A stretch of DNA of 59,125 nucleotides from DASVXQ01 sp046727955. GTDB taxonomy: Bacteria; Actinomycetota; CALGFH01. The translations under genes were made by a program, and so were the position numbers. Below, one piece after another: positions 1-7,164 of this stretch. Location of the stretch: positions 1-59,125 of the forward strand of contig JBKPDO010000235.1 of the NCBI GenBank assembly GCA_046727955.1, written 5' to 3'. The notes beneath the pieces are model-generated. The model did not search any database and was not told the origin of the DNA. It saw nothing but the letters and a program-made list of their open reading frames with translations. Position 1 is the stretch's first letter. Every line of letters begins with the position of its first letter.

Positions 1-75
1 AGCGCCGCGATCTGGTCGGCGTCTGAGCACGGTGGTACGGTCTGTCCGACCATGGAGCCACAATCTCCTGGTCCA

Positions 76-106
76 GACCCCCGGAGGTTGCCGCCTCGCG
101 GGGGTC
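76..106. other. GC-rich hairpin beyond the left tRNA-like element
   Basis: GACCCCC at 76-82 pairs with GGGGGTC at 100-106, with GAGG/CCTC able to pair inside. It lies about 180 nt downstream, on the minus strand, of the tRNA-like element at 288-357 and could end that transcript. There is no T-run on either side, so this is only a possible terminator. Nothing else recognisable was seen in 1-287. Confidence 0.3.
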
Positions 107-287
107 ACTCATTGAATCTCTACCAAGAGAATTATAGGTCGGGGTGTGACAGTCTCGGTTGGATTAGTGATCGGTAAATTGCTGCGAAATTGCCTCCCTG
201 CCCTTCACGCGAGGATCGCTGCTAGCAGCCCAGGTGCGTCGCTATTCGGCACGCTGGACTCTCAGCGATACGCTGTATAAACTGTCG

Positions 288-357
288 TGGACCGGACGGG
301 AATCGAACCCGCTGGGAGCGGCTCTAAGGCACCCCTGGCGAACCATCGCCCCGGCCC
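288..357 (-). ncRNA. tRNA-like element, left copy
   Basis: Read on the minus strand, GGGCCGG (351-357) pairs over 7 bp, with one G-T, with CCGGTCC (289-295), followed by a discriminator-like A; CCA is not encoded. The T-arm is near canonical: GCGGG, loop TTCGATT, CCCGT. A D-like hairpin GGCGA-TGGT-TCGCC directly follows the acceptor strand, so the usual T8/A9 linker is absent. The anticodon-like arm carries CTTAGAG, which would place T33, anticodon TAG and A37, but the base pair closing this loop is a C-C mismatch. Total length is 70 nt with no long variable arm, although a TAG (Leu) anticodon would require one in bacteria. A functional decoding tRNA is therefore unlikely; a tRNA-mimicking RNA or a decayed tRNA fits better. 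It lies 56 bp downstream of, and on the same strand as, the gene at 414-974. Confidence 0.55.
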
Positions 358-369
358 GGTTGGGCGGGA

Positions 370-402
370 GCCTGGGAGTGCGTCACCGCGCGTCTCCCAG
401 GC
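370..402 (-). terminator. Strong hairpin between CDS and left tRNA-like element
   Basis: GCCTGGGAG (370-378) pairs perfectly with CTCCCAGGC (394-402), with an inner GCG/CGC stem. It sits between the stop codon of the minus-strand gene at 414 and the tRNA-like element that begins at 357, 12 nt away. No T-run follows. It may be a U-less actinobacterial terminator, a processing signal or part of a larger structured RNA. The same placement recurs at 57340-57368. Confidence 0.45.
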
Positions 403-413
403 CCCCGGTGCTA

Positions 414-974
414 TCAGGGCCGCCACTCATCCCCGGTGAAGGCAGGCGCGGCCCCGCTCACCTCCTGATCGTCGTCCACCTCCTTCTGATCCGTAGGTCC
501 GTCCCCGTTCAAGGACGGAGAACGGTCAGGCCGGTAGATGAACCGGCTACCCTCGCGTATGACCGTGCCGTTTGAGGCTCGCCAAGCCCGCATCATCGCG
601 CTACGAACAGCATCAGCAGGCGACTTTGAGTCGGGAGTCCATCCCCGGTGTTCGAGTTCTGCGGTCATCTCCTGAACGGTCCAACCACGGCCTTCGCTTT
701 CGGCGAACACACGCCGAACGGCGTCGGCTCCGCGAGGGTGGAGAGCCGGAGAGACATTGGCTGGCTGAACCGTCGTCGCATCCGGCAGGGTGCCGACTGC
801 CGCAGGCGTGGCCGCCTTCTCCGGGGCCGTCTCAGTGAGCAAGCCTTCGATGCCAAGGACCGCTTGGCGTAGCCAGCCGACCCGGTTCTGCAGTCGGACC
901 AACTCGGATTCCGCCTCGGACTGCTCCGTCCGGAGTTGCTCAAGCATTTGCGCGAGCACGCCCTTGTCTACCAT
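414..974 (-). CDS. Coiled-coil plus winged-helix accessory protein
   Basis: A 186-residue protein of no family I can name. Residues 5-50 are rich in Glu, Gln, Leu and Arg with heptad-like spacing, suggesting a dimerising coiled coil. A Pro/Ala/Thr-rich linker follows. Residues about 80-150 look like a winged helix (RRVFAESEGRGWTVQEMTAE, then ELEHRGW and a VIREGSRFIYRP wing). The C-terminal tail is acidic and polar. The start ATG is preceded by TGAGGT at good spacing and by a convincing promoter at 1014-1043 with a palindrome over it, so autoregulation is plausible. The stop is followed by a hairpin and a tRNA-like element. DNA binding is inferred from the fold only. Confidence 0.6.
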   Translation of the reverse strand: MVDKGVLAQMLEQLRTEQSEAESELVRLQNRVGWLRQAVLGIEGLLTETAPEKAATPAAVGTLPDATTVQPANVSPALHPRGADAVRRVFAESEGRGWTVQEMTAELEHRGWTPDSKSPADAVRSAMMRAWRASNGTVIREGSRFIYRPDRSPSLNGDGPTDQKEVDDDQEVSGAAPAFTGDEWRP

Positions 975-1013
975 CGGTCTACCTCACGGTGAGTTGGCGA
1001 CCTGGTTCGAGAG

Positions 1014-1043
1014 ATGGTAGGGCCTACTGCGTAGGTTGGTCAA
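1014..1043 (-). promoter_or_regulatory. Promoter with overlapping palindromic operator
   Basis: On the minus strand, TTGACC (1038-1043) and TACCAT (1014-1019) are separated by 18 bp, a good vegetative promoter for the gene starting at 974. The 11-bp palindrome GTAGGGCCTAC (1017-1027) covers the -10 side, and a half-site GTAGG follows at 1031. The position suggests repression by occlusion, perhaps by the winged-helix product itself. Confidence 0.5.
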
Positions 1044-1178
1044 CTCCCTCCCGACCGTTGGTCCAGATCGGGCGTTCGATGGGTTTGTAATTCACTCTTG
1101 TAGGGCAAACAGCCCGAGCCGCGCCGAAGTTCCCGGGGTACACTTACAACACGCCCGAGCCCCAGGAAGCGAGGTCGC

Positions 1179-1442
1179 ATGCCACTGCCAAAGAGAAAGA
1201 TCAGGTTGCCAACGGGGCAAGAGGTCGAGGGAACCGTCATGCCCTTCCAGGTGGGCGGCGAGCACTTCAACGAGTATGTGGTAGAAGACGGGACGATCAT
1301 CAAGGTGAAGCTTGTCGTCACGGAGATTGTCCGGGTCGATGACGCCTACGACGCCGAAGGAAATCCCGTCTACATCGTTGCGTCGGCCAACGTCACATCT
1401 GTTTCCGCGCCGGAATCTTTGAAGCGAAAGCCGGGTGAGTAG
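1179..1442 (+). CDS. Small beta-rich protein of the HicBA module
   Basis: An 87-residue protein rich in beta-branched residues (EVEGTVMPFQVGG, TIIKVKLVVTEIVRV), without signal peptide or membrane segment. A Shine-Dalgarno-like GGAAGCGAGG precedes the ATG. It ends 3 nt before the HicB start, so the two are almost certainly co-translated. I do not recognise a named family. Its tight coupling to hicB and hicA suggests a third member of the toxin-antitoxin transcript, for example a chaperone or second regulator, but this rests on position only. Confidence 0.65.
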   Translation: MPLPKRKIRLPTGQEVEGTVMPFQVGGEHFNEYVVEDGTIIKVKLVVTEIVRVDDAYDAEGNPVYIVASANVTSVSAPESLKRKPGE

Positions 1443-1445
1443 CAC

Positions 1446-1799
1446 ATGAGCGGAACAGCAGAACTGATCCGAACTGACGAGGTGGAGCCACGCCGGGACG
1501 TGCTGGCTGGGATCGTTCATCGAGTTGTGCCTGAACCGGCTCCTGAACGAGAGTTGCCCACTCAGCTCATCGATAGGTATGTGCGTAGGGCCATGCAGAG
1601 GGCTGAGTTCAAGCAATATCCCGACGGAAGTTGGTTCGCGGAGATCCGCGGCTTTCCTGGTGTTTGGGCAAATCAGCCGTCTGAAAGTGCCACGGAGGAA
1701 GAACTGCGGGAAACGCTATATGAGTGGGTAGTGCTGAAGATCCAAGACAGGGATCAAGACTTGCCAGTGATCGACTTCATCGACCTGAATGTGCTGTAA
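1446..1799 (+). CDS. hicB: HicB-like antitoxin
   Basis: A 117-residue protein. Residues about 45-110 (YVRRAMQRAEFKQYPDGSWF, then AEIRGFPGVWANQPSESATEEELRETLYEWV) match the HicB degraded RNase H fold: a strand pair, the G-x-P-G-x-W turn and the helix that packs on the toxin. HicB proteins bind and block the HicA RNase and often autorepress. No ribbon-helix-helix or other DNA-binding extension is evident after the fold, so repression may need another protein. It lies 3 nt after the 87-residue gene and 10 nt before the HicA-like gene, in antitoxin-first order. Confidence 0.75.
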   Translation: MSGTAELIRTDEVEPRRDVLAGIVHRVVPEPAPERELPTQLIDRYVRRAMQRAEFKQYPDGSWFAEIRGFPGVWANQPSESATEEELRETLYEWVVLKIQDRDQDLPVIDFIDLNVL

Positions 1800-1809
1800 C
1801 TGACCCCAG

Positions 1810-2034
1810 ATGCCGCCGCTACCACGGTCCACGCCTCGCAGCGAGATCATCCGCAAGTTCCGCGCGCTCGGGTGGGATGGTCCGCTCCAGCAGAGCAAAT
1901 ATCAATGGATGGTGAAGGGGAAGCGCAAGCAGAAGATCCCCAATCCCCATCATGGCGAGGAGTGTGGCGTGAGGTTACTTGCGGACATCCTGAGACAGGC
2001 TGGCATCAGCCGTGACGAGTGGAATGATGCCTGA
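1810..2034 (+). CDS. hicA: HicA-like toxin with altered active-site position
   Basis: A 74-residue HicA-fold (dsRBD-like) protein. It contains the N-terminal helix IIRKFRALGW, the strand SKYQWMVKG, the IPNPHHGE turn and the C-terminal helix LLADILRQAGISRDEW. HicA toxins are mRNA interferases that depend on a His in the strand that here reads S-K-Y. In this protein that position is Tyr31, while His47 and His48 belong to the turn. The protein may therefore be catalytically weakened, use another residue, or serve only in regulation. It is translated 10 nt after HicB. Confidence 0.75.
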   Translation: MPPLPRSTPRSEIIRKFRALGWDGPLQQSKYQWMVKGKRKQKIPNPHHGEECGVRLLADILRQAGISRDEWNDA

Positions 2035-2247
2035 GCTAGCACTCAGTCTCCTCGCCGAGCAGTGCTTGTTAGCTCCCCCATGCCGCCTCCGGCAGCCATC
2101 CTCGCGTCCACTCAAGCACCTGCCGGTCGGTCGTACCGTCCGGGACCAGAAGGCTCTGGAACTGGAGTTCCGGGCGCGGTGGGGACTGGAGCACGACCCG
2201 CCTGCTCCTGGACTGGATCACGATCCCCTCGGCCATGGTCGGGCTAG

Positions 2248-2275
2248 CTTGTCACTACTGCCAAACGCTGACAAG
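2248..2275. promoter_or_regulatory. Inverted repeat before the AlpA-like gene
   Basis: CTTGTCA (2248-2254) and TGACAAG (2269-2275) form a perfect 7-bp inverted repeat 14 bp apart. It lies 17-47 bp before the possible starts of the AlpA/MerR-type gene, the usual place for an operator. The rest of 2035-2321 shows no gene. Confidence 0.4.
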
Positions 2276-2321
2276 TACTGCATGATCGACCATGGGCGGG
2301 CACCCGCCGCAGACTGCTGCC

Positions 2322-2546
2322 ATGGACCGTCAGCCCTACCGTGACGATGACATGCTCACCTGGGTCGAGCTTGCCAAGGCGGTGCATGTCAGCGTCCGCA
2401 CCGTGGACCGGTGGATCGCGGAGGGCACCGGCCCGCCGTACCTCCGACTCCCACGCGGAACCCTGCGCTGGAGATGGGGCGACGTGAAGACTTGGCTCGA
2501 AGCGCGCCGTGTCGAGCAGGAAGACCAGCCACCAGAGCCGGGGTAA
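2322..2546 (+). CDS. AlpA/excisionase-like helix-turn-helix protein
   Basis: A 74-residue MerR-like winged-helix protein: MLTWVELAKAVHVSVRTVDR, then WIAEGTGPPYLRLPRGTLRW and DVKTWLEARR. This is the helix-turn-helix, wing and final helix of AlpA/Xis-type proteins, which act as excisionases or prophage regulators. I favour the ATG at 2322; an in-frame ATG at 2292 adds ten poorly conserved residues, and neither has a strong Shine-Dalgarno. No integrase is visible nearby, so its element is either incomplete or extends beyond the window. Confidence 0.7.
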   Translation: MDRQPYRDDDMLTWVELAKAVHVSVRTVDRWIAEGTGPPYLRLPRGTLRWRWGDVKTWLEARRVEQEDQPPEPG

Positions 2547-2584
2547 AGCTCAGCCGATCTTGGGGTACAGCCCGCCGTCACCTG

Positions 2585-2959
2585 CTAGACCATGTAGGCT
2601 GACCAGCGGTAATGCGTTTCGCTAATCCCTCCTAGGACGTCCAGGGCCTGGTTGACGTGCCCGGAGGGAACCGCGCACACGGCGCACAGATCCTGGGACA
2701 GCACCAGGTCGGGGCGCAGGTGGCGGATGGCGTCGGTGTCCAGCCGGTAGATCGGCTGGCCGCCGCCGATGCTGGCGCTGACCAGCCGGTCCATCTCCGC
2801 CGGTTCGGCCACTGCCGGCAGTGCGGAGTGCGACACCACCCGCACCCTGCGGGCCTCGGGCGGCCAGTCGCACTCGTGGGTGACCCCAACCAGGTACTCG
2901 GCCAGCCCCAGGGCGTAGACGATCTCGGTGGCCGAAGGCAGCAGCGACACGATCCGCAT
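2585..2959 (-). pseudogene. Truncated BtuF-like substrate-binding protein
   Basis: Residues MRIVSLLPSATEIVYALGLA followed by VGVTHECDWPPEA and LVLSQDLCAVCAVP are the N-terminal lobe of the periplasmic-binding-fold family annotated as cobalamin-binding (BtuF-like). The full protein is about 280 residues; here homology stops after about 115 (LDVLGGI) and a short unrelated tail leads to a stop. It reads as a 3'-truncated remnant. There is no signal peptide, as is common in this subfamily. Confidence 0.6.
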
Positions 2960-2984
2960 GCCCCAATACTGCCCCATCGGGCCG

Positions 2985-3274
2985 ATGAGCACGTGGACGA
3001 GCGAGGAGCTCAGCAAGATCGCAGCAGCAGAGGAGCTGGAGCTCGCGTCCGCAAGAAGCGACGGCACCCTGCGAAAGCCAGTCACGATCTGGGCCGTCCG
3101 CCACGGCGACGATCTGTACGTCCGATCCGCGTACGGACGCACCGCCACCTGGTTCCGCGGCAGCCAAGTGCGCCACGAAGGCCACCTCCACGCCGGCGGC
3201 GGCACTACACCGCGGACCAGATCCGCGCCCGGTTGCACGCCCGGTACGCCGAGGCTGCGGCTAGCCAGGACTGA
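2985..3274 (+). pseudogene. DUF2255-family fragment fused to foreign tail
   Basis: From the ATG at 2985 the reading MSTWTSEELSKIAAAEELEL and TIWAVRHGDDLYVRSAYG matches DUF2255, a small family of unknown function. The match ends near WFRGSQVRHEG. At about 3200 the sensible reading changes frame to YTADQIRARLHARYAEAAAS and ends at 3274. The C-terminal third of the family is therefore missing or replaced. It overlaps the start of the BtuF-like remnant on the other strand. Confidence 0.5.
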
Positions 3275-4046
3275 CCTCGGGCTTCGGCGCGCGGCGGATC
3301 GGCGCGACCGTCGGCACCGGCTCCTTGGTGAGGAAGTCGACCACGATCTTGTTCACCAGGTCGGGCTTCTCCTGGGTGAGGAAGTGCGAGGTTCCCGGGA
3401 CGATGGCCAGCTCCGCGTTCGGCAGCGCGGCGTACATGTCGATCATGTGCTGCGGCGTCACCAGGTCGTCGTCGGCGAACATCGCCAGGCCGCGGCAGGT
3501 CACCTTTGCCAGCTCAGCGACGTCCAGGTGCGGCTCGACCTTGGCCATCTCGGCGATCTTCCTGGCCACCACCGGGAAGTGTTCCTCGCCGTCCGGTGAC
3601 ACCTCGCCGTACGCCGCGCCGAGGAACTCGGTGACCGCGTCGACGTCGAACTCCACGTCCGGCGCTGCCTCGCCGGACTTGTCGAAGCCGCCGCTGATCA
3701 TCACCAACCGCTGCACCAGCTCCGGACGCTGGATCGCCACCAGCATCGCGATGATGGCGCCGTCGCTGTGTCCGACCAGGTCCGCCGGCTGCCCGACCAC
3801 GGTCTCCAGGAAGGCGATCGTGTCGTCGGTCATCAGCTGGTAGGTGATCGGGCCCTCGACGTCCGGGGTGTGGCCGTGGCCGCGCCGCTCCGGGGTGTAG
3901 ACGTGGAAGTGCTCGGCCAGCGCAGGGAGATTCGGCTCGAAGAACCGCGCGTCGACCAACCCACCGTGCATCAGCACCAGTGGTTCGCCCTCGCCGTGCT
4001 CGTCGTACCAGGTCTTGACCGCACCGAGCTGCACGTACGTCGCCAT
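3261..4046 (-). CDS. Alpha/beta hydrolase
   Basis: A 261-residue intact alpha/beta hydrolase. LVLMHGG gives the oxyanion-hole HG, GHSDG holds the nucleophile Ser, ADDDLVTP carries the acid and GTSHFL the catalytic His. A cap domain lies between about residues 130 and 200. It is likely a cytosolic esterase, epoxide hydrolase or similar; the substrate cannot be read from sequence. It is a single gene with remnants on both sides, and its 3' end overlaps the DUF2255 remnant by 14 nt. Confidence 0.85.
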   Translation of the reverse strand: MATYVQLGAVKTWYDEHGEGEPLVLMHGGLVDARFFEPNLPALAEHFHVYTPERRGHGHTPDVEGPITYQLMTDDTIAFLETVVGQPADLVGHSDGAIIAMLVAIQRPELVQRLVMISGGFDKSGEAAPDVEFDVDAVTEFLGAAYGEVSPDGEEHFPVVARKIAEMAKVEPHLDVAELAKVTCRGLAMFADDDLVTPQHMIDMYAALPNAELAIVPGTSHFLTQEKPDLVNKIVVDFLTKEPVPTVAPIRRAPKPEVSPG

Positions 4047-4095
4047 CGCTGCTCCCCTTGCTCGCCCGCCCCGATCCTAAGGTCCGTAGTGACCC

Positions 4096-4265
4096 GGATG
4101 CACGAGAATCAGCCGGATTCCATGCATCCGGTGGCCTTCCGACAGGGTCGCACCTACCGGCTGGTGGCGACCAGGGCCAACGGCCAGCCGGCGTTCGGCG
4201 CCTACGTCCGGGACCCCATGCCAGGCTCCTGCACGCGATGGGGTGGCCGCCGACCGACACCATAA
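4096..4265 (+). pseudogene. Fragment of SigJ-type ECF sigma factor C-terminus
   Basis: About 35 residues, FRQGRTYRLVATRANGQPAF followed by GAYVRDP, match the SnoaL-like C-terminal domain of SigJ-group ECF sigma factors, where the phrase ANGQPAFG is characteristic. No sigma region 2 or 4 precedes it, and the frame is lost after about 4220. A non-functional remnant. Confidence 0.4.
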
Positions 4266-4304
4266 GGACGACGCGATCGCGGCCAGTAAGGAGCCCGTCG
4301 CGGA

Positions 4305-4428
4305 CTCACCCTGGTCGGCCCACGCAAGCTGGCTCCTCTCTTCGCGCAGGCGCTCGCCACGACGAAGGTCACGCCGGTCGAGGTCGTCTCCGACCGGGCA
4401 GGAATCTACCCGGCTGAACGGGCAGCCG
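4305..4428 (+). mobile_element. IS6-family transposase fragment
   Basis: A start-less reading from 4305 gives LAPLFAQALATTKVTPVEVV then SDRAGIYPA, which resembles the second catalytic-Asp segment (VTPVEVVTD...YP) of IS6-family DDE transposases. Only about 40 residues remain and no terminal repeats were found. It abuts the 3' end of the AraC gene. Confidence 0.4.
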
Positions 4429-5263
4429 CGTCGACTACCCCCGCTTCGAGCAGGCGGCGGAGCTGCGTCGGTGTGTGGCCGAGCTGCTCGCGGACCGTAC
4501 GGGTGAGGTGGGCGTGGTCGGCGAAGCCTAGGTCGGCGGCCAGATGCGCCAGGCTCTGCTCCCCGCCGGCCAGGCGCTCCAGCGCGCGGCGCACCCGCAG
4601 CCGGTTGCGGAACCTGGTCAGGCTCAGCCCGGTCTCCGCCTGGAAGACCCGGCTGAGGTGGTAGGGGGAGGCGCCGGCCAGGCGGGCCAGGTCGCCAAGC
4701 CGCAGCGGCGCCGGGTCAGCGGTCAGCGCCTCCAGCGCCTCGCGTGCCACGTCGGCAAGCCGGCGGTGGGCCGCCGTGGTCGCCGGCCGGCCGCTTGCCA
4801 CCCGCTCGGGGAGCCGCTGGGCAAGCGCCGCGGTGGCCAGCCGCACCACGCGTTCGCCCAGCTCCAGCACTCCGGCGCCACAGCGGGCACGGGCAACCAG
4901 CTCGCGGTGGGCGAGATCGAGGCCATCGGCGGTGAGGACGGGGGCGTCGGGCACGGTGGGCTCACCACCCGCCAGCGCCGCCACCAGCTCCTCGGACAGG
5001 GTGACGGCGGTGCATACGTCGCCGTGGCCCAGTGGGTGGGCGACCTGCTGTTCGTCGCCGGGCCGCTCCCAGTACCCCATGGCCGGGTCGAGGACCGCCT
5101 CAGCGCCCCCGACCTGGCGCCGGAACAGCCCGGCGCGCACGAGCACCAGGACGTATCCGCCGCTGGCCTCAGGCGCCGACCACCCCGACCGCGCTGGCCC
5201 CGCGCAGCGGACCTCCTCGACTGCGAACCCGGGACCCGACCCGAGCCGCGCCTTGCTCCGCAT
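4406..5263 (-). CDS. AraC-family transcriptional regulator
   Basis: A 285-residue protein. Residues 1-110 form a cupin-like effector or dimer domain; residues about 165-275 hold two helix-turn-helix motifs. The first is LRLGDLARLAGASPYHLSRV followed by FQAETGLSLTRF, the second LAADLGFADHAHLTRTVREQ with LGHTPTQLRRLL, the AraC signature. The effector is unknown. It is transcribed away from the APC permease at 5430, so that gene is a reasonable target. Confidence 0.85.
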   Translation of the reverse strand: MRSKARLGSGPGFAVEEVRCAGPARSGWSAPEASGGYVLVLVRAGLFRRQVGGAEAVLDPAMGYWERPGDEQQVAHPLGHGDVCTAVTLSEELVAALAGGEPTVPDAPVLTADGLDLAHRELVARARCGAGVLELGERVVRLATAALAQRLPERVASGRPATTAAHRRLADVAREALEALTADPAPLRLGDLARLAGASPYHLSRVFQAETGLSLTRFRNRLRVRRALERLAGGEQSLAHLAADLGFADHAHLTRTVREQLGHTPTQLRRLLEAGVVDAAARSAG

Positions 5264-5429
5264 CCAACCAGGCTACCGATCCCTACCGGTCCGGCCAGCG
5301 AACCGGGCAAGGATCTTCAAGCTCCGGCCCGACCGATCCGCCACACTGCCACCGACCTCTGCCCCCGGCACCTGCGACGTTGCCGGTAGGCGGATTCGGA
5401 TGCCGACCTGGAGCCAGAAAAGGAACAGG

Positions 5430-6788
5430 ATGACCGAGCGCCACGACCCCGCCGCTGCACGCGTGGACGCCAACCATCACCACGACCGCGACGGGCTGAG
5501 CCGCCGGCAAGCCATTCCGCTGGCGATCGGCTCGATCGCCGGCTCCGGCATCCTGTTCCTGCCCTCGGCCGTCTACGTCGAAGCGGGGCGGAACAGCCTC
5601 CTGGTGTGGGTGCTGTCCACGGTGGTGTGCCTGCCGATTCTGCTCATGTTCGAGGACATGGTGCGGGCCAACCCCGGCGGGAACGCCATCGAGGCGCTCA
5701 TCCGCTCCGGCTTGGGCGACGTCCTCGGCCGCTGCGTCCCGCTGCTGTTCCTGTCGCTGGTGATCGTCGGCCTGCCAGCCGGATCGCTGATTGCCGGGCG
5801 CTATGTGGTCCGGGCGCTGGGCGCCGGCGACGGCGTGACGGCGCTCGTCGCCGCGACCGTGCTGCTCATCGCCCTGGCGGCCAACCTCGCCGGGGTCCGC
5901 ACCAACGCGCGCGTCCAGAACGCCGGCAGCTGGGCGCTGGTGGCCATGGCGATCGTTCTGCTGCTGTTGACAGCGACCAGAGGGGACTCGGGCCTGTCTG
6001 CCGTGGCGCCCGACCCCAGCGACCTGCACGTGCTGTTGCCCGGTGTGGTGCTGGCCTTTTGGACGTTCATCGGGTTCGAGAACCTCACCTTCCTCAGCCG
6101 CGAGTTCAAGCAGCCGGAGCGCGACTTCCTGCCGGTCAGCGCCACCGCAGTCGGCCTGTATGGTCTGCTCACCATCCTGCTCACGGTCGCGATCGCCGTG
6201 CGCGTCCGCCGCGGCGAGGTCGACAAGGTCGTCGGCCTGCTCCAGCTGGCGCACACCGTGCAACCGCGGCGGGTCGTGGTCACCGCGGTGACCGTGATCG
6301 CGTTCGGCACAATGGTGCTCAACGCCGTGGCCTGGGTGTGGGGCGTCTCGCGGCTGGTCGCCGCCGCGGCCGGCGCAGCGATCCTACCCCATGCGCTCGC
6401 GCGGACCACCCGACACGGAGTCCCGCGACGCGCTGTGCTGCTCCTCGGCGGCCTGTTCGCCGTGACGCTCGCCGTGCTGGTCCTGATCCCAGGGATCCTA
6501 GTGGACGCGGTGGCGACGACCGGCGCGACCTTCATCGTGCTCTACCTGCTGAGCATCGTGTCGTACGTGCGCGTCCGCGGGCTGGCGGTCCGCTCAGTGG
6601 CGAACCTGCTTTTGCTCGTGCTGCTGGTGGCAAGTCTCGTCCAGTCGGGGTGGCGGTCGGTGTACGGCGTCGTCGTGCTGGCCTTGGCGCTCGTCGCCCA
6701 ACTCGTCCAACGCCATCGCGGCGTCGGTCGCTTCAGCGGCGCTCCCGACCCAACGATGTCACCGACGAGGCCAGGCTCGTCACGTTGA
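5430..6788 (+). CDS. APC-superfamily amino acid permease
   Basis: A 452-residue membrane protein with about 12 hydrophobic segments. The first contains the APC substrate-binding motif IAGSGILFLPS, in place of the family's G-S/A-G-I/M-F. The FWTFIGFENLTFLSREFKQP stretch matches TM6 and the loop after it. The ATG at 5430 follows AGGAACAGG and is preferred over longer readings from 4776, which have no homology. It would import or exchange amino acids or amines. Its divergent neighbour is the AraC regulator. Confidence 0.8.
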   Translation: MTERHDPAAARVDANHHHDRDGLSRRQAIPLAIGSIAGSGILFLPSAVYVEAGRNSLLVWVLSTVVCLPILLMFEDMVRANPGGNAIEALIRSGLGDVLGRCVPLLFLSLVIVGLPAGSLIAGRYVVRALGAGDGVTALVAATVLLIALAANLAGVRTNARVQNAGSWALVAMAIVLLLLTATRGDSGLSAVAPDPSDLHVLLPGVVLAFWTFIGFENLTFLSREFKQPERDFLPVSATAVGLYGLLTILLTVAIAVRVRRGEVDKVVGLLQLAHTVQPRRVVVTAVTVIAFGTMVLNAVAWVWGVSRLVAAAAGAAILPHALARTTRHGVPRRAVLLLGGLFAVTLAVLVLIPGILVDAVATTGATFIVLYLLSIVSYVRVRGLAVRSVANLLLLVLLVASLVQSGWRSVYGVVVLALALVAQLVQRHRGVGRFSGAPDPTMSPTRPGSSR

Positions 6789-6926
6789 CCCTCTTCGGTG
6801 GGGCTGTTGCATTGAGTTGCGTCTGGACATGCTGGTCGGCGTGCCGAGCAGTTGGTAGGCGACCGCGCCACGTTCTCGCGGCAGGCGATGTCGCTCAGCG
6901 GCGACCAAGCGCTTCGATATTGGCAA

Positions 6927-7151
6927 TCCTGCTCCTGCCGTCATCCACTGCGTATCGCCGTCGGTGATGAGGCCCCCGCCGCCGTTGGAGTCCTGGTGCT
7001 GGAAGATGCCGTCGATCATGTAGGTAACGGTCTCGAAGCCGCGGTGGGGGTGCCAGGGCGTCCCCTTGGGCTCGCCGGGCGCGTAGTCGACGTCGCACGT
7101 CTGGTCCATGTGGATGAACGGGTCCAGGGCTCGGAGGTCGACGCTGACCGC
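6927..7151 (-). pseudogene. Pirin fragment
   Basis: About 75 residues, with DPFIHMDQ, GTPWHPHRGFETVTYMIDG and QHQDSNGGGGLI, are the N-terminal cupin of pirin, including the HxH iron ligands. The family is about 280 residues. Here the match stops after QWMTAGAG downstream, and upstream it meets an IS630 fragment. A true remnant, broken on both sides. Confidence 0.6.
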
Positions 7152-7164
7152 GCCCCGCGCACGA

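Noticed and set aside
288..357. A normal minus-strand tRNA-Leu(TAG)
   Set aside because: The T8/A9 linker is absent, the anticodon stem has a C-C mismatch at the loop, and there is no long variable arm as needed for bacterial tRNA-Leu.
4776..5429. N-terminal extension of the APC permease reading
   Set aside because: It lies antisense to the AraC gene and has Arg/Pro/Ser-rich shadow composition; the ATG at 5430 has a Shine-Dalgarno and begins the homologous part.
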